Below are positions 14,009-23,260 of a stretch of 39,144 bases of DNA, one piece after another. The stretch spans positions 1 through 39,144 of the forward strand of contig JAFSBX010000110.1 of assembly GCA_017437065.1 (NCBI GenBank). Reading direction: 5' to 3'. Each line of letters starts with the position of its first letter. The stretch's first letter is position 1. A program made the position numbers and the translations under genes. Source of the DNA: Lachnospiraceae bacterium (GTDB lineage Bacteria > Bacillota > Clostridia > Lachnospirales > Lachnospiraceae). The notes beneath the pieces are model-generated. The model was not told the DNA's origin, made no database searches, and was given only the letters and a program-made list of their open reading frames with translations.

Positions 14009-17000
14009 TTACTTTTTCGTTTTCTTTTTCTTCTTAACTGCCACTACTCCTGCAACAGCCAAAATCACAGCTCCCGCACAGAGTAACACCGTACTCAATA
14101 TCCCACTATTTTTACCTTCCACAGTTTCACCTGAAGCCTCTACCGCTTCCTCCACATCTTCTTCCGCTACATCCTCTGCCCCTGCATTATCGGACGTACC
14201 TTTCGCCAACACCATTGCTGAAATACCTTCCACGGTTACTTTACCTTCTGCTGTACCAAGTACTTCACATCCTGCCTTCTCACCATTGACATAAATCTCC
14301 CAGATACCTTCCGGTAAAGCCACTTCTGTTGCAGCAGTATTTCCGTTATATACAACAAACAAGTCTTCTGCCGGTTCCCCATTCGGACTGTTTTCAATTG
14401 TATACGCTACCACATTGGCATCCATTCCATCCATAAAGGTCAGATTCTTCTGAATATCTTCCGCAGTTGTCATGCGAAGTGCCCCGTGTGCTTTTCGGAA
14501 TGCAATAAGACCTTTATAATACTCATACACATCCAGCACATTACCCTTGTTATCCCACTTGATACTGTTTGTGGAATCCGGTGAACAATAACTGTTTTCA
14601 TCAAATCCGGTTTCCGAAGTCTCTGATGGTTTGGAACGAAGCATTTCTTCCCCTGCCTGGAAGAATGGTACACCCTGAGATGTAAATACAATGGCACTTG
14701 CCAGCTTATTCATTTTTATCCGGTCTTCTTCGCTGTCATCTGCATTGGAAATTGCAAGCTTATCCCAAAGTGCCAGATTGTCATGACAGGAAACATAGTT
14801 AATGCTCTGTCCCGGCTGTCCTGACCAGAAATTCTCACTCTTTTCATGTGCATCCAAGTTCACTTGTCCGTGCTCCGTAGCCCCCACTACACTGAACTTA
14901 ATGCTTTCTTCCAAGCCTTCTTTGCCGCTTACAAAGCCCGGATCTAAAGAGTCAAATACATTTCCTTTAATGGAATCTCTGATGTCATCACTGAATGCGC
15001 CCACTCTGTCCATCTGATATGTATGGTTCTTCGTTGCCTGTAAAGAGGATTCCATAGCTGCCGCACCACTGGTCCAGCCCTCTCCATAAATCATAATGGA
15101 AGGATCTACTTCATCCAAAGCTGCACGAATTGCCATCATCGTTTCCGTATCATGAATCCCCATTAAGTCAAAACGGAAACCATCAATGTGATATTCTTCT
15201 GCCCAATAAACTACAGACTCTATCATATATTTACGCATCATCGCACGTTCCGAAGCCGTTTCATTTCCGCAGCCGGAAGCATTCGAATAGTTATCGCCGT
15301 TTTTACGATAATAATAATCCGGTACCGTTTTCTGGAACCAGGATTCCTCTGTGCTGTAAGTATGGTTGTAAACGACGTCCATGATAACGCGAATATCATT
15401 TTCATGAAGAGTCTGCACCATTTCTTTCATTTCTTTTACACGTACTTCACCGCTCTCAGGATCTGTACTGTAAGAACCTTCCGGCACATTATAGTTCTTC
15501 GGATCATACCCCCAGTTAAACTGCGTGGATTCTGTCTTACTCTCATCTACGGATGCATAATCAAAGCTCGGCAAAATCTGTACATGGGTAATTCCCAAAT
15601 CCTTCATATGGTCAAGACCTGTTGGAAGTCCCGCACTGTTTGTTGTTCCTGTTTCTGTCAATCCCAAAAACTTACCTGTATTCTGAATGCCTGAAGAAGC
15701 ATCGGAAGACAGATCTCTGACATGCAATTCGTAAATTACCGCATCTGTAGCATTTACAAATTCCGGTCTGACATCTTCTTCAAATCCTTCCGGATCTGTT
15801 GCATCCAAATCCAAAATCATACCCCTGTTTCCGTTCACGCCTGCACTTCTTGCATATAAGTCCACGGTTTCATTTACGACATCACCTATTTTTACCGAAT
15901 ATGTATAATAAACCCCATTTAAATCCCCTGTCTTTTCATAAGTCCAGGTTCCCTTCACATCTGCCTGCATTGGAATGGTTTCGATTAAATTATCTCCATC
16001 CCCTTTTTCATAAAGGTTTAATGAAACTTCCGTAGCTGTCGGTGCCCATACACGGAACTTTGTACTTTCCTTCGTATAAACTGCACCCAAATCATCTCCG
16101 TCATACGCAAAAGCTTCATCAAAATAGGTAGAGCCGATTACCTTTCTCATGGAAACTTCACAGCCCTCATAGCCTTCTCTTTCAATCGTATAGGTTTTCG
16201 ATAAATCCAAAGGCTCTTTCATAATCAAATAAGCTGTTTTTTCCACCTTCGGATTTTCTGACCATACCTTTACAATCGGATAAGTTGTTCCATCCTGATC
16301 CGTTACCGTAAATTTGCTTCCTTCCGTCGTATCCGCAGTATCAATCGGACTGGACAATGTAAATATAATCTGTTTACTTGTTGTTTCCCCAAAATAAGCA
16401 TCTGCAACTACCGGATTCAAATTCACCTGCGCTGCATCATACCAAATGGCTGGATTTCCTTCTACCATATAAACATCCAGCTTTTTGTCTACTGCCTTTG
16501 TCAAATCCACGGTTCTGTCCATAATCGCATCCGCTTCTCCATTTTGAAAAATCCTCACTCCTGCTGTAGTTACTCCTTCTTCCGGCATAAGTCCTATCTG
16601 AAATACTGCTCCGAAATCATCGGTCTCTACATAAGGATAAGAGCCTCCGACCTCATCTCCTGTCCATGCATACGCTTCCACGGTTTCTGCATCATATGTT
16701 TCCGCATAATTGTAATAATGAACATTCAACTTCAACGCGTCTTCTTCTTTGTAAAGATTTAAACGTTCTTCTTCCATTGCCGCATAATCATAGCTTTCCG
16801 CACCTTCCGGAGCTTCTGTAGCAAACTCTGCTTCACCACTCGTTACCCAGATTTCCATCACTTCTTTTTCCATCGTTACAAAACGATCATCGGACACATC
16901 TTTCTCCTCCCATTCATTCAGTCGGACAATAAATCCGATTTTGGACGGTGCCGCATTGCTTTGATAAACAGCTACCTTTCCAAAAGAATCTTCTCCGGTA

Positions 17001-17200
17001 AAAGACACCTGTTGTCCATCTCTGCCATCTTCCCATAGCCAGAGATTCCAACCGTCATAATTCCCGTCTGCACGTCCGCCATAGTGAATAATCAATGTTG
17101 TGCCTGCCGCATACGAAACCGTAACCGGCACCAGACTGGAACATACAGCCATGAAAACAATAAGTATTCCCATAAGCCCTACTGTAATTCTTTTTCGCAT
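14009..17200 (-). CDS. pulA: Secreted, membrane-tethered type I pullulanase (GH13)
   Basis: Protein of 1063 residues that cuts alpha-1,6 links in pullulan and starch. Domains in order: signal peptide (1-32, cleavage near SYAAG), two CBM41-like starch-binding modules (about 34-115 and 155-250), a linking domain (about 262-355), a CBM48-like module (about 365-455), the GH13 catalytic barrel (about 485-900) with the pullulanase hallmark FNWGYDP (561-567), a C-terminal beta domain, an acidic linker, and a terminal membrane helix with a KKKKKTKK tail. Catalytic residues are D678 (DGFRFD), E707 (YGEGW) and D807 (SCHDN). The tail lacks LPXTG, so it is held in the membrane rather than sortase-linked. 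It stands alone, divergent from the dipicolinate genes. Confidence 0.95.
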   Translation of the reverse strand: MRKRITVGLMGILIVFMAVCSSLVPVTVSYAAGTTLIIHYGGRADGNYDGWNLWLWEDGRDGQQVSFTGEDSFGKVAVYQSNAAPSKIGFIVRLNEWEEKDVSDDRFVTMEKEVMEIWVTSGEAEFATEAPEGAESYDYAAMEEERLNLYKEEDALKLNVHYYNYAETYDAETVEAYAWTGDEVGGSYPYVETDDFGAVFQIGLMPEEGVTTAGVRIFQNGEADAIMDRTVDLTKAVDKKLDVYMVEGNPAIWYDAAQVNLNPVVADAYFGETTSKQIIFTLSSPIDTADTTEGSKFTVTDQDGTTYPIVKVWSENPKVEKTAYLIMKEPLDLSKTYTIEREGYEGCEVSMRKVIGSTYFDEAFAYDGDDLGAVYTKESTKFRVWAPTATEVSLNLYEKGDGDNLIETIPMQADVKGTWTYEKTGDLNGVYYTYSVKIGDVVNETVDLYARSAGVNGNRGMILDLDATDPEGFEEDVRPEFVNATDAVIYELHVRDLSSDASSGIQNTGKFLGLTETGTTNSAGLPTGLDHMKDLGITHVQILPSFDYASVDESKTESTQFNWGYDPKNYNVPEGSYSTDPESGEVRVKEMKEMVQTLHENDIRVIMDVVYNHTYSTEESWFQKTVPDYYYRKNGDNYSNASGCGNETASERAMMRKYMIESVVYWAEEYHIDGFRFDLMGIHDTETMMAIRAALDEVDPSIMIYGEGWTSGAAAMESSLQATKNHTYQMDRVGAFSDDIRDSIKGNVFDSLDPGFVSGKEGLEESIKFSVVGATEHGQVNLDAHEKSENFWSGQPGQSINYVSCHDNLALWDKLAISNADDSEEDRIKMNKLASAIVFTSQGVPFFQAGEEMLRSKPSETSETGFDENSYCSPDSTNSIKWDNKGNVLDVYEYYKGLIAFRKAHGALRMTTAEDIQKNLTFMDGMDANVVAYTIENSPNGEPAEDLFVVYNGNTAATEVALPEGIWEIYVNGEKAGCEVLGTAEGKVTVEGISAMVLAKGTSDNAGAEDVAEEDVEEAVEASGETVEGKNSGILSTVLLCAGAVILAVAGVVAVKKKKKTKK

Positions 17201-17378
17201 TTTTCCTCTCCCTTATTCATTTTGTAAATTTACACGATTATTATATAATTGGTTCTCCACATAGTCTAGATAAGTTTTCGTATTTTTTCGTAAAATTTAA
17301 GTTTTGATTTTTGTCTATTTTTACCAAAACTTTTTTTAGTTCCTACTCTTTACATCCGAAAAATATTTTTTATTATTC

Positions 17379-17406
17379 ACACATATGCCTGCATTTGCAT
17401 ACCATA
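17379..17406 (+). promoter_or_regulatory. Sigma-K-like promoter before spoVFA
   Basis: The -10 element CATACCATA (17398-17406) matches the sigma-K consensus CATANNNTA exactly. An AC (17379-17380) stands 17 nt upstream, as in the sigma-K -35 element. The start codon at 17431 would give a leader of about 18 nt. In Bacillus the spoVF genes are sigma-K controlled. Confidence 0.55.
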
Positions 17407-17430
17407 TTAGAAAAACTTTTGGGAGATTCC

Positions 17431-18204
17431 ATGAGCTTTACCCATCATTTTTCTGTTTTACCGGGGGATGAAAGGCAGACACATCTCATTGACGTTTTAC
17501 TTGCCAAAGGCAGACAGGTTGCTTACGATATGCCACTGTCCGATTTGTGCCATGCTGCACCGATAGTACTTGACGGTATCCCATCAAAATATTCCTTTGA
17601 CGAATTGTCCCTGACAACCGGGCAATTCTTTTTTGGCGGCTGCCTGTCCGAGACATTTTGCTCCTCCTGCCATACAAACAATATTACTGTTTTCGATTAC
17701 ATGGAGGACAAAGAACTTACCATTTTTAACGCCATTGCCACAGCCGAAGGCACTATTGCGGAAATGATAAAAAATTCCTATTTCAATCTGCATGGCAATT
17801 CCGTACTTATTTTAGGTTTCGGTGTCTGTGCCAAAGCACTTGCAACACGTCTCCATCATCTGCAAATGAACGTCTGTATCTGTGCCAGAGGTGCCTCTCA
17901 ACGAGCAGAAGCTGTGTCACTTGGCTATGAGGCAATTGACTTTAAAGATCTTCCCGGATATCTTCCCGGATTTTTCTTTATTGTTAATACTGTTCCTGCA
18001 ACAGTTCTTACATCCGAACTGTTAAATTTTGTCCATCCGGAATGCCTTATCTGCGACATTGCATCTGCTCCCGGTGGCGTAAATATGGATGCGGCAAAAT
18101 CTCTTTCACTAAAAGCAATCACCCTTCCGGGGCTTCCCGGCAGATACTCTCCCAAAGCTTCTGCTGAATTTATGGCAGATTGTATTTACAGACACCTGAT
18201 GTAA
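17431..18204 (+). CDS. spoVFA: Dipicolinate synthase subunit A
   Basis: Protein of 257 residues from the ATG at 17431, chosen for GGGAG 5-6 nt upstream and for homology beginning at MSFTHHFSVLPGDERQ. The open frame runs 40 codons further upstream without a site. The N-terminal domain is followed by a Rossmann fold with VLILGFGVCAKALATRL (about residues 130-147) and the late motif ITLPGLPGRYSPKASAEF typical of SpoVFA/DpaA. With subunit B it makes dipicolinic acid from dihydroxytetrahydrodipicolinate in the mother cell; the product fills the spore core. It marks the organism as a spore former. Confidence 0.93.
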   Translation: MSFTHHFSVLPGDERQTHLIDVLLAKGRQVAYDMPLSDLCHAAPIVLDGIPSKYSFDELSLTTGQFFFGGCLSETFCSSCHTNNITVFDYMEDKELTIFNAIATAEGTIAEMIKNSYFNLHGNSVLILGFGVCAKALATRLHHLQMNVCICARGASQRAEAVSLGYEAIDFKDLPGYLPGFFFIVNTVPATVLTSELLNFVHPECLICDIASAPGGVNMDAAKSLSLKAITLPGLPGRYSPKASAEFMADCIYRHLM

Positions 18205-18293
18205 GCCTCCTGCATACATCTATAATAAAACGGTTCACTGCAACAGCAAACAATGCTTTGAACAGTTACAAAATCTTAATGAAAGGCTGCTTT

Positions 18294-18881
18294 ATGTCTC
18301 TTGAAAATGTAAAAATTGGAATTGCCTTTACCGGCTCTTTCTGTACTTACAACAGCGTTTTTCCTGAACTTGAAAAACTTGCAGATAAAGGTGCCTATAT
18401 ACAGACTATTTTTTCAAACACTTCCCAATCCATAGACAGCCGCTTTGGAGAAGCCCGAAACTTTTTAGAACGTGCAAAGGATATTACCGGAAACGATCCG
18501 ATTCTTACTATAGAAGATGCCGAGCCGATTGGTCCGAAGGCACTTCTTGATATTCTGGTCATTCTTCCCTGTACCGGAAATACACTTGCCAAACTTTCCC
18601 ATGGCATTACAGACAGCCCGGTGCTGATGGCTGCCAAAGCCCACCTGAGAAATGATCGTCCTCTCGTTCTTTCTCTCTCCACAAACGATGCCTTAGGCAT
18701 GAATTTAAAGAACATCGGTCTTGTATTAAATGTAAAAAATATTTATTTTGTTCCTTTCGGACAGGATGACCCAATCAAGAAGCCAAACTCCATGATTGCC
18801 CATACCTCTCTGCTCGTTCCAACGTTAGAACAGGCACTGCATGGCAAACAGCTTCAACCGGTAATCCAAAGTCCGTTCTAG
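18294..18881 (+). CDS. spoVFB: Dipicolinate synthase subunit B
   Basis: Protein of 195 residues from the ATG at 18294 (AAAGG upstream, 90 nt after the spoVFA stop). It has the flavoprotein-like fold of SpoVFB/DpaB: IGIAFTGSFCTYNSVFPELEKL at the N-terminus, LVILPCTGNTLAKLSHGITD in the middle, and KNIYFVPFGQDDPIKKPNSM near the end. It partners SpoVFA in dipicolinate synthesis during sporulation. Confidence 0.93.
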   Translation: MSLENVKIGIAFTGSFCTYNSVFPELEKLADKGAYIQTIFSNTSQSIDSRFGEARNFLERAKDITGNDPILTIEDAEPIGPKALLDILVILPCTGNTLAKLSHGITDSPVLMAAKAHLRNDRPLVLSLSTNDALGMNLKNIGLVLNVKNIYFVPFGQDDPIKKPNSMIAHTSLLVPTLEQALHGKQLQPVIQSPF

Positions 18882-18907
18882 GAAGTTCAAGAAAGGCAAA
18901 AATTTTT

Positions 18908-20749
18908 ATGTGTGGAATCGCTGGATTTTTTCATACAAAAAGAGATTATTTGAAAGAAAAAGATTATTTTTCTTCTATATTAAATACCATGCGTGAAAGT
19001 ATAAAACATCGTGGAAATGATGAGAACGGAACTTTCCTTTCCTCACACTGCGGGCTTGCCCACGCCAGACTTTCCATCATTGACTTGCAAACCGGCAGTC
19101 AGCCTATGATTCGTATGGAAAGTGGAAATACCTGTGCCATTGTTCACAATGGTGAAATTTACAACATGCAGGAACTAAAAGAAGAATTACAGAAAAAAGG
19201 TGTGTCCTTTTCCACTACCAGCGATACAGAAATCCTCCTTGCCGGCTATATGACAGAGGGACCATCCTTTGTGGAAAAATTAAATGGTATCTTTGCCTTT
19301 GTCATTTATGATGAGCAAAAAAATACCCTTTTCTTATTCCGCGACCGATTAGGCGTAAAACCACTGTTTTTTATGATGTATGAAGATACTTTTTTGTTTG
19401 CGTCAGAGTTAAAAGGTCTGTTTGCTTATCCCGGCAACACCCCTGTGATTGACAAAAACAGTATGTGTGAAATTTTCGCCTTAGGCCCTGCCAAAACCTA
19501 TGGAAAAGGTGTTTTCAAAAACACAAAAGAAGTCCTTGCCGGCACTTTCCTCTCTATATCGGAAGCCGGAATCAAAGAGCATACCTATTGGAAGCTTCAT
19601 AGTGCTCCTCACGAAGATACTTTTGAAGAAACTATTGAAAAAACAGCATTTCTTATACAGGATGCCGTCAAAAAACAACTGCTGTCCGATGTCCCTGTCT
19701 GCACCTTCTTATCCGGCGGTATCGACAGCAGTCTGGTGACCTCTATCAGTGCCTGGGAATTAAAGAAAAAAGGTATACCGCTTTCTACCTATTCCTTTGA
19801 TTATAAAGATAACTCTGTTTATTTTAAATCCAATTCCTTTCAGCCCTCCGAAGACCGTCCTTTTGTAGAAAAAATGGTGGAATACTGCGACACAAAACAT
19901 ACCTTTCTGGAATGTGACAATGACGATTTAATTGCAAATCTCTACCGTACCGTTGATGCAAGAGATTTGCCCTGTATGGCAGATGTGGAATCCTCTCTTT
20001 TATACTTTTGTAAGCAGGTTGTGAAACAACATAAAGTCGCTTTGACAGGAGAATGTGCGGATGAAATTTTCGGCGGTTATCCGTGGTTTCACAAAAAGGA
20101 ATGCTTTGAAGCCCGGTGCTTCCCCTGGACAATGAATATGACTCCACGCAAATTACTCCTAAAGGATGATGTGCTTTTTGAACTTCCACTGGAGGAATAT
20201 GCCATGAACGCCTATGAAGCTACCATAGCCGAAACTCCTTTGCTTAACGGCGAATCTTATGAAGAAAAACGTCGCCGTGAAATTGCGTATCTGAATTTAA
20301 AATGGTTTATGGTTACTTTGCTTGACCGCATGGACCGTACCAGTATGTCCTGCGGACTGGAAGCAAGAGTTCCTTTCGCTGACCACCGCATTGTGGAATA
20401 TGTCTGGAATGTGCCATGGGATATGAAATGTCCAAACGGACTGGTTAAAGGACTTCTTCGTTACGCTTCCACCGGCTACCTGCCCGACTCTGTACTTTAC
20501 CGCAAAAAAAGTCCTTATCCGAAAACCTACAATCCTGAATATGAAAAAATACTTGGAAAAATGTTACTTGAAGTATTAGAAGATACCTCCTCTCCTCTGA
20601 CTGCTTATGTAGATAAAGAAAAAGTTCGCTCCTTTTTAAAAACACCTTCCGATTACGGAACACCATTTTACGGACAGTTAATGGCAGCTCCGCAACTCCT
20701 TGCCTACCTCTTACAGGTAAATTACTGGTTAAAAAAATATGGATGCTAA
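18908..20749 (+). CDS. asnB: Asparagine synthase, glutamine-hydrolysing
   Basis: Protein of 613 residues. It starts MCGIAGFFH with the catalytic Cys2 of class II glutamine amidotransferases. That domain (1 to about 190) also shows HRGNDENG, HARLSIIDL and HNGEIYN. The synthetase domain follows with the pyrophosphate loop FLSGGIDSSLV (about 265) and LTGECADEIFGGYPWF. It converts aspartate, glutamine and ATP to asparagine. It lies 26 nt after spoVFB in the same direction and so may be read from the same promoter. A sporulation-time role is possible, as with the sporulation AsnB paralogue YisO (AsnO) in Bacillus. Confidence 0.93.
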   Translation: MCGIAGFFHTKRDYLKEKDYFSSILNTMRESIKHRGNDENGTFLSSHCGLAHARLSIIDLQTGSQPMIRMESGNTCAIVHNGEIYNMQELKEELQKKGVSFSTTSDTEILLAGYMTEGPSFVEKLNGIFAFVIYDEQKNTLFLFRDRLGVKPLFFMMYEDTFLFASELKGLFAYPGNTPVIDKNSMCEIFALGPAKTYGKGVFKNTKEVLAGTFLSISEAGIKEHTYWKLHSAPHEDTFEETIEKTAFLIQDAVKKQLLSDVPVCTFLSGGIDSSLVTSISAWELKKKGIPLSTYSFDYKDNSVYFKSNSFQPSEDRPFVEKMVEYCDTKHTFLECDNDDLIANLYRTVDARDLPCMADVESSLLYFCKQVVKQHKVALTGECADEIFGGYPWFHKKECFEARCFPWTMNMTPRKLLLKDDVLFELPLEEYAMNAYEATIAETPLLNGESYEEKRRREIAYLNLKWFMVTLLDRMDRTSMSCGLEARVPFADHRIVEYVWNVPWDMKCPNGLVKGLLRYASTGYLPDSVLYRKKSPYPKTYNPEYEKILGKMLLEVLEDTSSPLTAYVDKEKVRSFLKTPSDYGTPFYGQLMAAPQLLAYLLQVNYWLKKYGC

Positions 20750-20756
20750 GAATCCG

Positions 20757-20783
20757 TTAAGGGTTACGCAAAAACCTTTTTTT
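20757..20783 (+). terminator. Weak terminator after asnB
   Basis: AAGGGTT, a short loop, and AAACCTT followed by a run of T residues just after the asnB stop. The stem has one mismatch, so it is probably leaky. Confidence 0.4.
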
Positions 20784-20813
20784 CTCCCTGTTTCGCTGAT
20801 AAAATACAAATTG

Positions 20814-20847
20814 TTGACATATTGTAACTACGAAGGTAAACAGTTAC
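20814..20847 (+). promoter_or_regulatory. Promoter with an inverted repeat before the 47-residue gene
   Basis: A perfect -35 TTGACA (20814-20819), a 17-nt spacer and a weak -10 TAAACA (20837-20842). The inverted repeat GTAACT (20824-20829) / AGTTAC (20842-20847) spans spacer and -10, where a repressor could sit. Confidence 0.45.
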
Positions 20848-20880
20848 GACATATTTATACTTAAAGGAGGAACTTGCAAC

Positions 20881-21024
20881 ATGGATATTCTCATTATGAT
20901 TGTTGCAATCATCGGTATTGCTGCCGGCTTAATTTCTACTGCGTACTTAGTCATCAGTCTTCCTGCTGTTATCGTATGGAAGATTTATCGTAAAATACGC
21001 TTTAAAACACCATTAACCATGTAA
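20881..21024 (+). CDS. Small membrane peptide (47 residues)
   Basis: A 47-codon gene with AAGGAGG 9-10 nt before the ATG. The sequence is almost entirely one hydrophobic helix (ILIMIVAIIGIAAGLIS and onward to AVIVW) with a basic tail KIYRKIRFK, giving a single-pass protein with its C-terminus probably inside. It has its own promoter upstream and a strong terminator downstream. The family is not recognised; a regulatory or membrane-stress peptide is possible. Confidence 0.7.
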   Translation: MDILIMIVAIIGIAAGLISTAYLVISLPAVIVWKIYRKIRFKTPLTM

Positions 21025-21040
21025 TGTAACTTCTATAATA

Positions 21041-21088
21041 AAAGAACCGCTTACGTTTGTTTTTTTAACACTCCATAAGCGGTTCTTT
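21041..21088. terminator. Bidirectional terminator
   Basis: AAAGAACCGCTTA (21041-21053) and TAAGCGGTTCTTT (21076-21088) form a perfect 13-bp stem between two converging genes, with T-rich sequence on both sides. Confidence 0.85.
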
Positions 21089-21106
21089 ATTTTCTATCCT
21101 ATCATC

Positions 21107-21373
21107 CTACTTCAGCCAATGTGTAATTCCGGTAATCTTTCTTGCTTCTAACATAATATCTGCCGAGTTTTCTTTCAAATATTCTTCCAGCTGTGTAATT
21201 TCCTCACCCGAAAATCCAAAACTTGAATCAATTTTTCCTTCCGGTATCACTCCTTCGGCAAACTTTCTGACTCCTGCCTCCTGCTTTTCAAAACACACCC
21301 TTACAACCTTTTCTCCTTTTTTATTGAATAAAATACTTGAATACGTAAATTTCAATTCATTAGCCTTATCCAT
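21107..21373 (-). CDS. Conserved small hypothetical protein
   Basis: Protein of 88 residues from the ATG at 21373 (GGAGGA 6 nt upstream); a GTG six bases earlier is less likely. Mixed alpha/beta and charged, with FTYSSILFNKKGEKVVRVCFE at the start and an acidic C-terminal helix (EEITQLEEYLKEN). It has no membrane segment or signal peptide. It lies 42 nt after the DegV gene and is probably co-transcribed with it. Function unknown. Confidence 0.7.
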   Translation of the reverse strand: MDKANELKFTYSSILFNKKGEKVVRVCFEKQEAGVRKFAEGVIPEGKIDSSFGFSGEEITQLEEYLKENSADIMLEARKITGITHWLK

Positions 21374-21415
21374 ATTCACTCCTCCATCATTCCCCTTTAT
21401 TCTTTAAAGTACTTT

Positions 21416-22321
21416 TTATAACCCATGTCGCTTGATAATTCCGATACCTAAAGGATATGGTCCTGTATGGACACCAATCGTAGCACCAATTTGATAAATT
21501 GGAATTTCATCTACAATCTGGTTACGTTGTTCCAAAAACTGCATCAGTTTTTTCCGAAATTCCACCGCTTCTTCATAATCATATCCAAATCCGACAGTAA
21601 TACTGTATTCTGCCATATCCACTTGAAACTCCTTCAAATAATCATCCAAAAGCTCTAATATTTTTTCCATAGACTTTTTGCGGCTTCTGGTAATACCTGA
21701 TGGGAAAATTTCTCCTTCTTTCAGAGTAATAAGCGGTTTAATTCCAAGTACGGAACCGGCAAGACCTGCCAGTTTTCCAATTCTGCCACCATGTTTTAAA
21801 TATTCCATATTTCCTACGGTAAAGAAAATACGTCCTGTACTTTTCATTTCTTCTATTTTAGCAACCACCTGCTCATATGGTATATTCTTCTCCTGCATGG
21901 AGGCGGCTTCTAACACAAGCAACCCCTGAAGTACCGTATTCACAGTTGCATCAATTACCGTAATCTGAGCATTCGGATATGTTTCCAGAACTATCTCTTT
22001 TGCATTCAATGCCGACTGCATGGAACCACTGAATTTTGTTGTAATACATATACATATAATTGCCGTATTTTCTGCTGCCAAAGGCAGAAAAACATCTGTA
22101 TAATCCTGCACGGAGGGTAACGAAGATTTGGGAAAAGTATTCGGGTCCGCTACCATTTTTTCATAAAAATCCCGAACGCCTATTTCTTCTACCTCTTTCA
22201 AATAATGCTCTCCATCAAAAGAAACATAAAACGGAACAACTGTAACCCCTTTTTCTATCAGCAGTTCCTTCGGTAAATCACAGGAACCATCTGTTATAAT
22301 TTTATATTTATTATTTTCCAT
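21416..22321 (-). CDS. DegV family fatty-acid-binding protein
   Basis: Protein of 301 residues from the ATG at 22321 (MENNKYKIITDGSCDL); AAGGA lies about 11 nt upstream and the frame extends 14 codons further. DegV hallmarks: IITDGSCDLPKEL at the N-terminus, PKSSLPSVQDY (about 75) with serines contacting the lipid carboxylate, ITTKFSGSMQSA, VGNMEYLKHGGRIGK and GIKPLITLKEGEI. DegV/FakB proteins hold a fatty acid while FakA phosphorylates it, so that exogenous fatty acids can enter phospholipids. No fakA is seen in the window. Confidence 0.92.
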   Translation of the reverse strand: MENNKYKIITDGSCDLPKELLIEKGVTVVPFYVSFDGEHYLKEVEEIGVRDFYEKMVADPNTFPKSSLPSVQDYTDVFLPLAAENTAIICICITTKFSGSMQSALNAKEIVLETYPNAQITVIDATVNTVLQGLLVLEAASMQEKNIPYEQVVAKIEEMKSTGRIFFTVGNMEYLKHGGRIGKLAGLAGSVLGIKPLITLKEGEIFPSGITRSRKKSMEKILELLDDYLKEFQVDMAEYSITVGFGYDYEEAVEFRKKLMQFLEQRNQIVDEIPIYQIGATIGVHTGPYPLGIGIIKRHGL

Positions 22322-22361
22322 AAAAACACTTTTCCTTTCTTTTCCTATCATAGTCTCTACC

Positions 22362-22392
22362 AAAAAAGACTATGATATTACTACCATAGTCT
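22362..22392 (-). terminator. Terminator of the 90-residue gene
   Basis: On the minus strand AGACTATG, a 10-nt loop, CATAGTCT and six T residues, starting 10 nt after the stop. A third copy of the arm sequence at 22349-22357 could form an alternative hairpin. Confidence 0.8.
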
Positions 22393-22401
22393 AAAAACAA
22401 T

Positions 22402-22674
22402 CTAGAAAAATCCTTTTTGAACCTTCTGTTCACACATTTCTCTCCATTTTTCCAAAACATCCTCACCCACATACTGGGCTCTCATGGCAAAACGTTTAAT
22501 ATCTTCCTGCCACCCTATCATTTCTAATGATTTCTGCAAAAACTGTTCTAAAGTTACTGTAACTGTCTCTTCGTTTATTTCTCCTTCATAAAGCGTTTCA
22601 TGAATATCCAGCTTATTATCCATAATAAACCAATCCAGCCATTCCTGATATTTCTCTACATCATATTTCATCAT
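22402..22674 (-). CDS. Conserved small hypothetical protein
   Basis: Protein of 90 residues (89 if the second of two tandem ATGs is used) with GGGGAG 4-7 nt upstream. Mostly helical, rich in Trp, Glu and Lys (YQEWLDWFIMDNKLDIHE, KSLEMIGWQEDIKRF, EKWREMCEQK). Soluble, no known domain. It is a single-gene unit with its own terminator. Function unknown. Confidence 0.7.
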   Translation of the reverse strand: MMKYDVEKYQEWLDWFIMDNKLDIHETLYEGEINEETVTVTLEQFLQKSLEMIGWQEDIKRFAMRAQYVGEDVLEKWREMCEQKVQKGFF

Positions 22675-22821
22675 ACGCTCCCCCGTTTCTGCATTTTCTC
22701 TTTGTTGTCATTCGTACACTTCACTGTATTATATTAACGTTAGATAATATTATATTATCATAATCTGTTCTTAAAAGCAATTCCGTTACGACAGCATTTG
22801 ACAATATATGAACCATATAAT

Positions 22822-23253
22822 TTACTTAAACCGCTCTCTCCGCTCCTTTAATTTTTTGTTTAGTTCTTCGGCTGTTTTCTGATCCATCCAGAATGTTATA
22901 AAATTTACAAACACATACACTGCCAACACCGTAATTGCAAACCAGAATCCTCCGGAGAGTCCTTCATACATTCCTAATATGTTTCCCGCTACCAACAATA
23001 CTGCCTCTAAAAGCACAACATGAATCACTCTCCTGATATACCACTGCTTTTTCGTCAGCTCATTTTTCGAATAAAACACCGCTCCCGGCAACGTTCCGCA
23101 TAAGCTGAATAACAACATCCATGCCGGATAGGAAACAGGTAAACTATCTTCCGGGTAAAAAGCCATACAAAAGCAAAAAGTCGCAATCATAGAACCGGTA
23201 TAAATAACAAAATACTGTCTTATCAAAAATTTCACAAAATCTTTTAAATCCAT
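22822..23253 (-). CDS. DUF3021 membrane protein, partner of the LytTR regulator
   Basis: Protein of 143 residues with four hydrophobic helices (about 12-32, 42-60, 77-95, 104-123) and a basic C-terminal tail (KKLKERRERF). It matches the DUF3021 family in size, topology and context: it lies 7 nt after a stand-alone LytTR regulator, the standard pair in Clostridia and lactobacilli. The partner membrane protein is thought to hold or silence the regulator. Last gene of the ABC-transporter operon. Confidence 0.85.
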   Translation of the reverse strand: MDLKDFVKFLIRQYFVIYTGSMIATFCFCMAFYPEDSLPVSYPAWMLLFSLCGTLPGAVFYSKNELTKKQWYIRRVIHVVLLEAVLLVAGNILGMYEGLSGGFWFAITVLAVYVFVNFITFWMDQKTAEELNKKLKERRERFK

Positions 23254-23260
23254 AACATCC

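Noticed and set aside
15188-15694. A 168-codon plus-strand open frame inside the pullulanase gene
   Set aside because: It is antisense to the catalytic domain, whose active-site motifs are intact on the other strand.
17299-17336. Hairpin AAGTTTTG/CAAAACTT with a T-run on the plus strand
   Set aside because: No plus-strand gene ends there; it lies between two divergent genes and its stem is nearly all A-T, so it is probably fortuitous.
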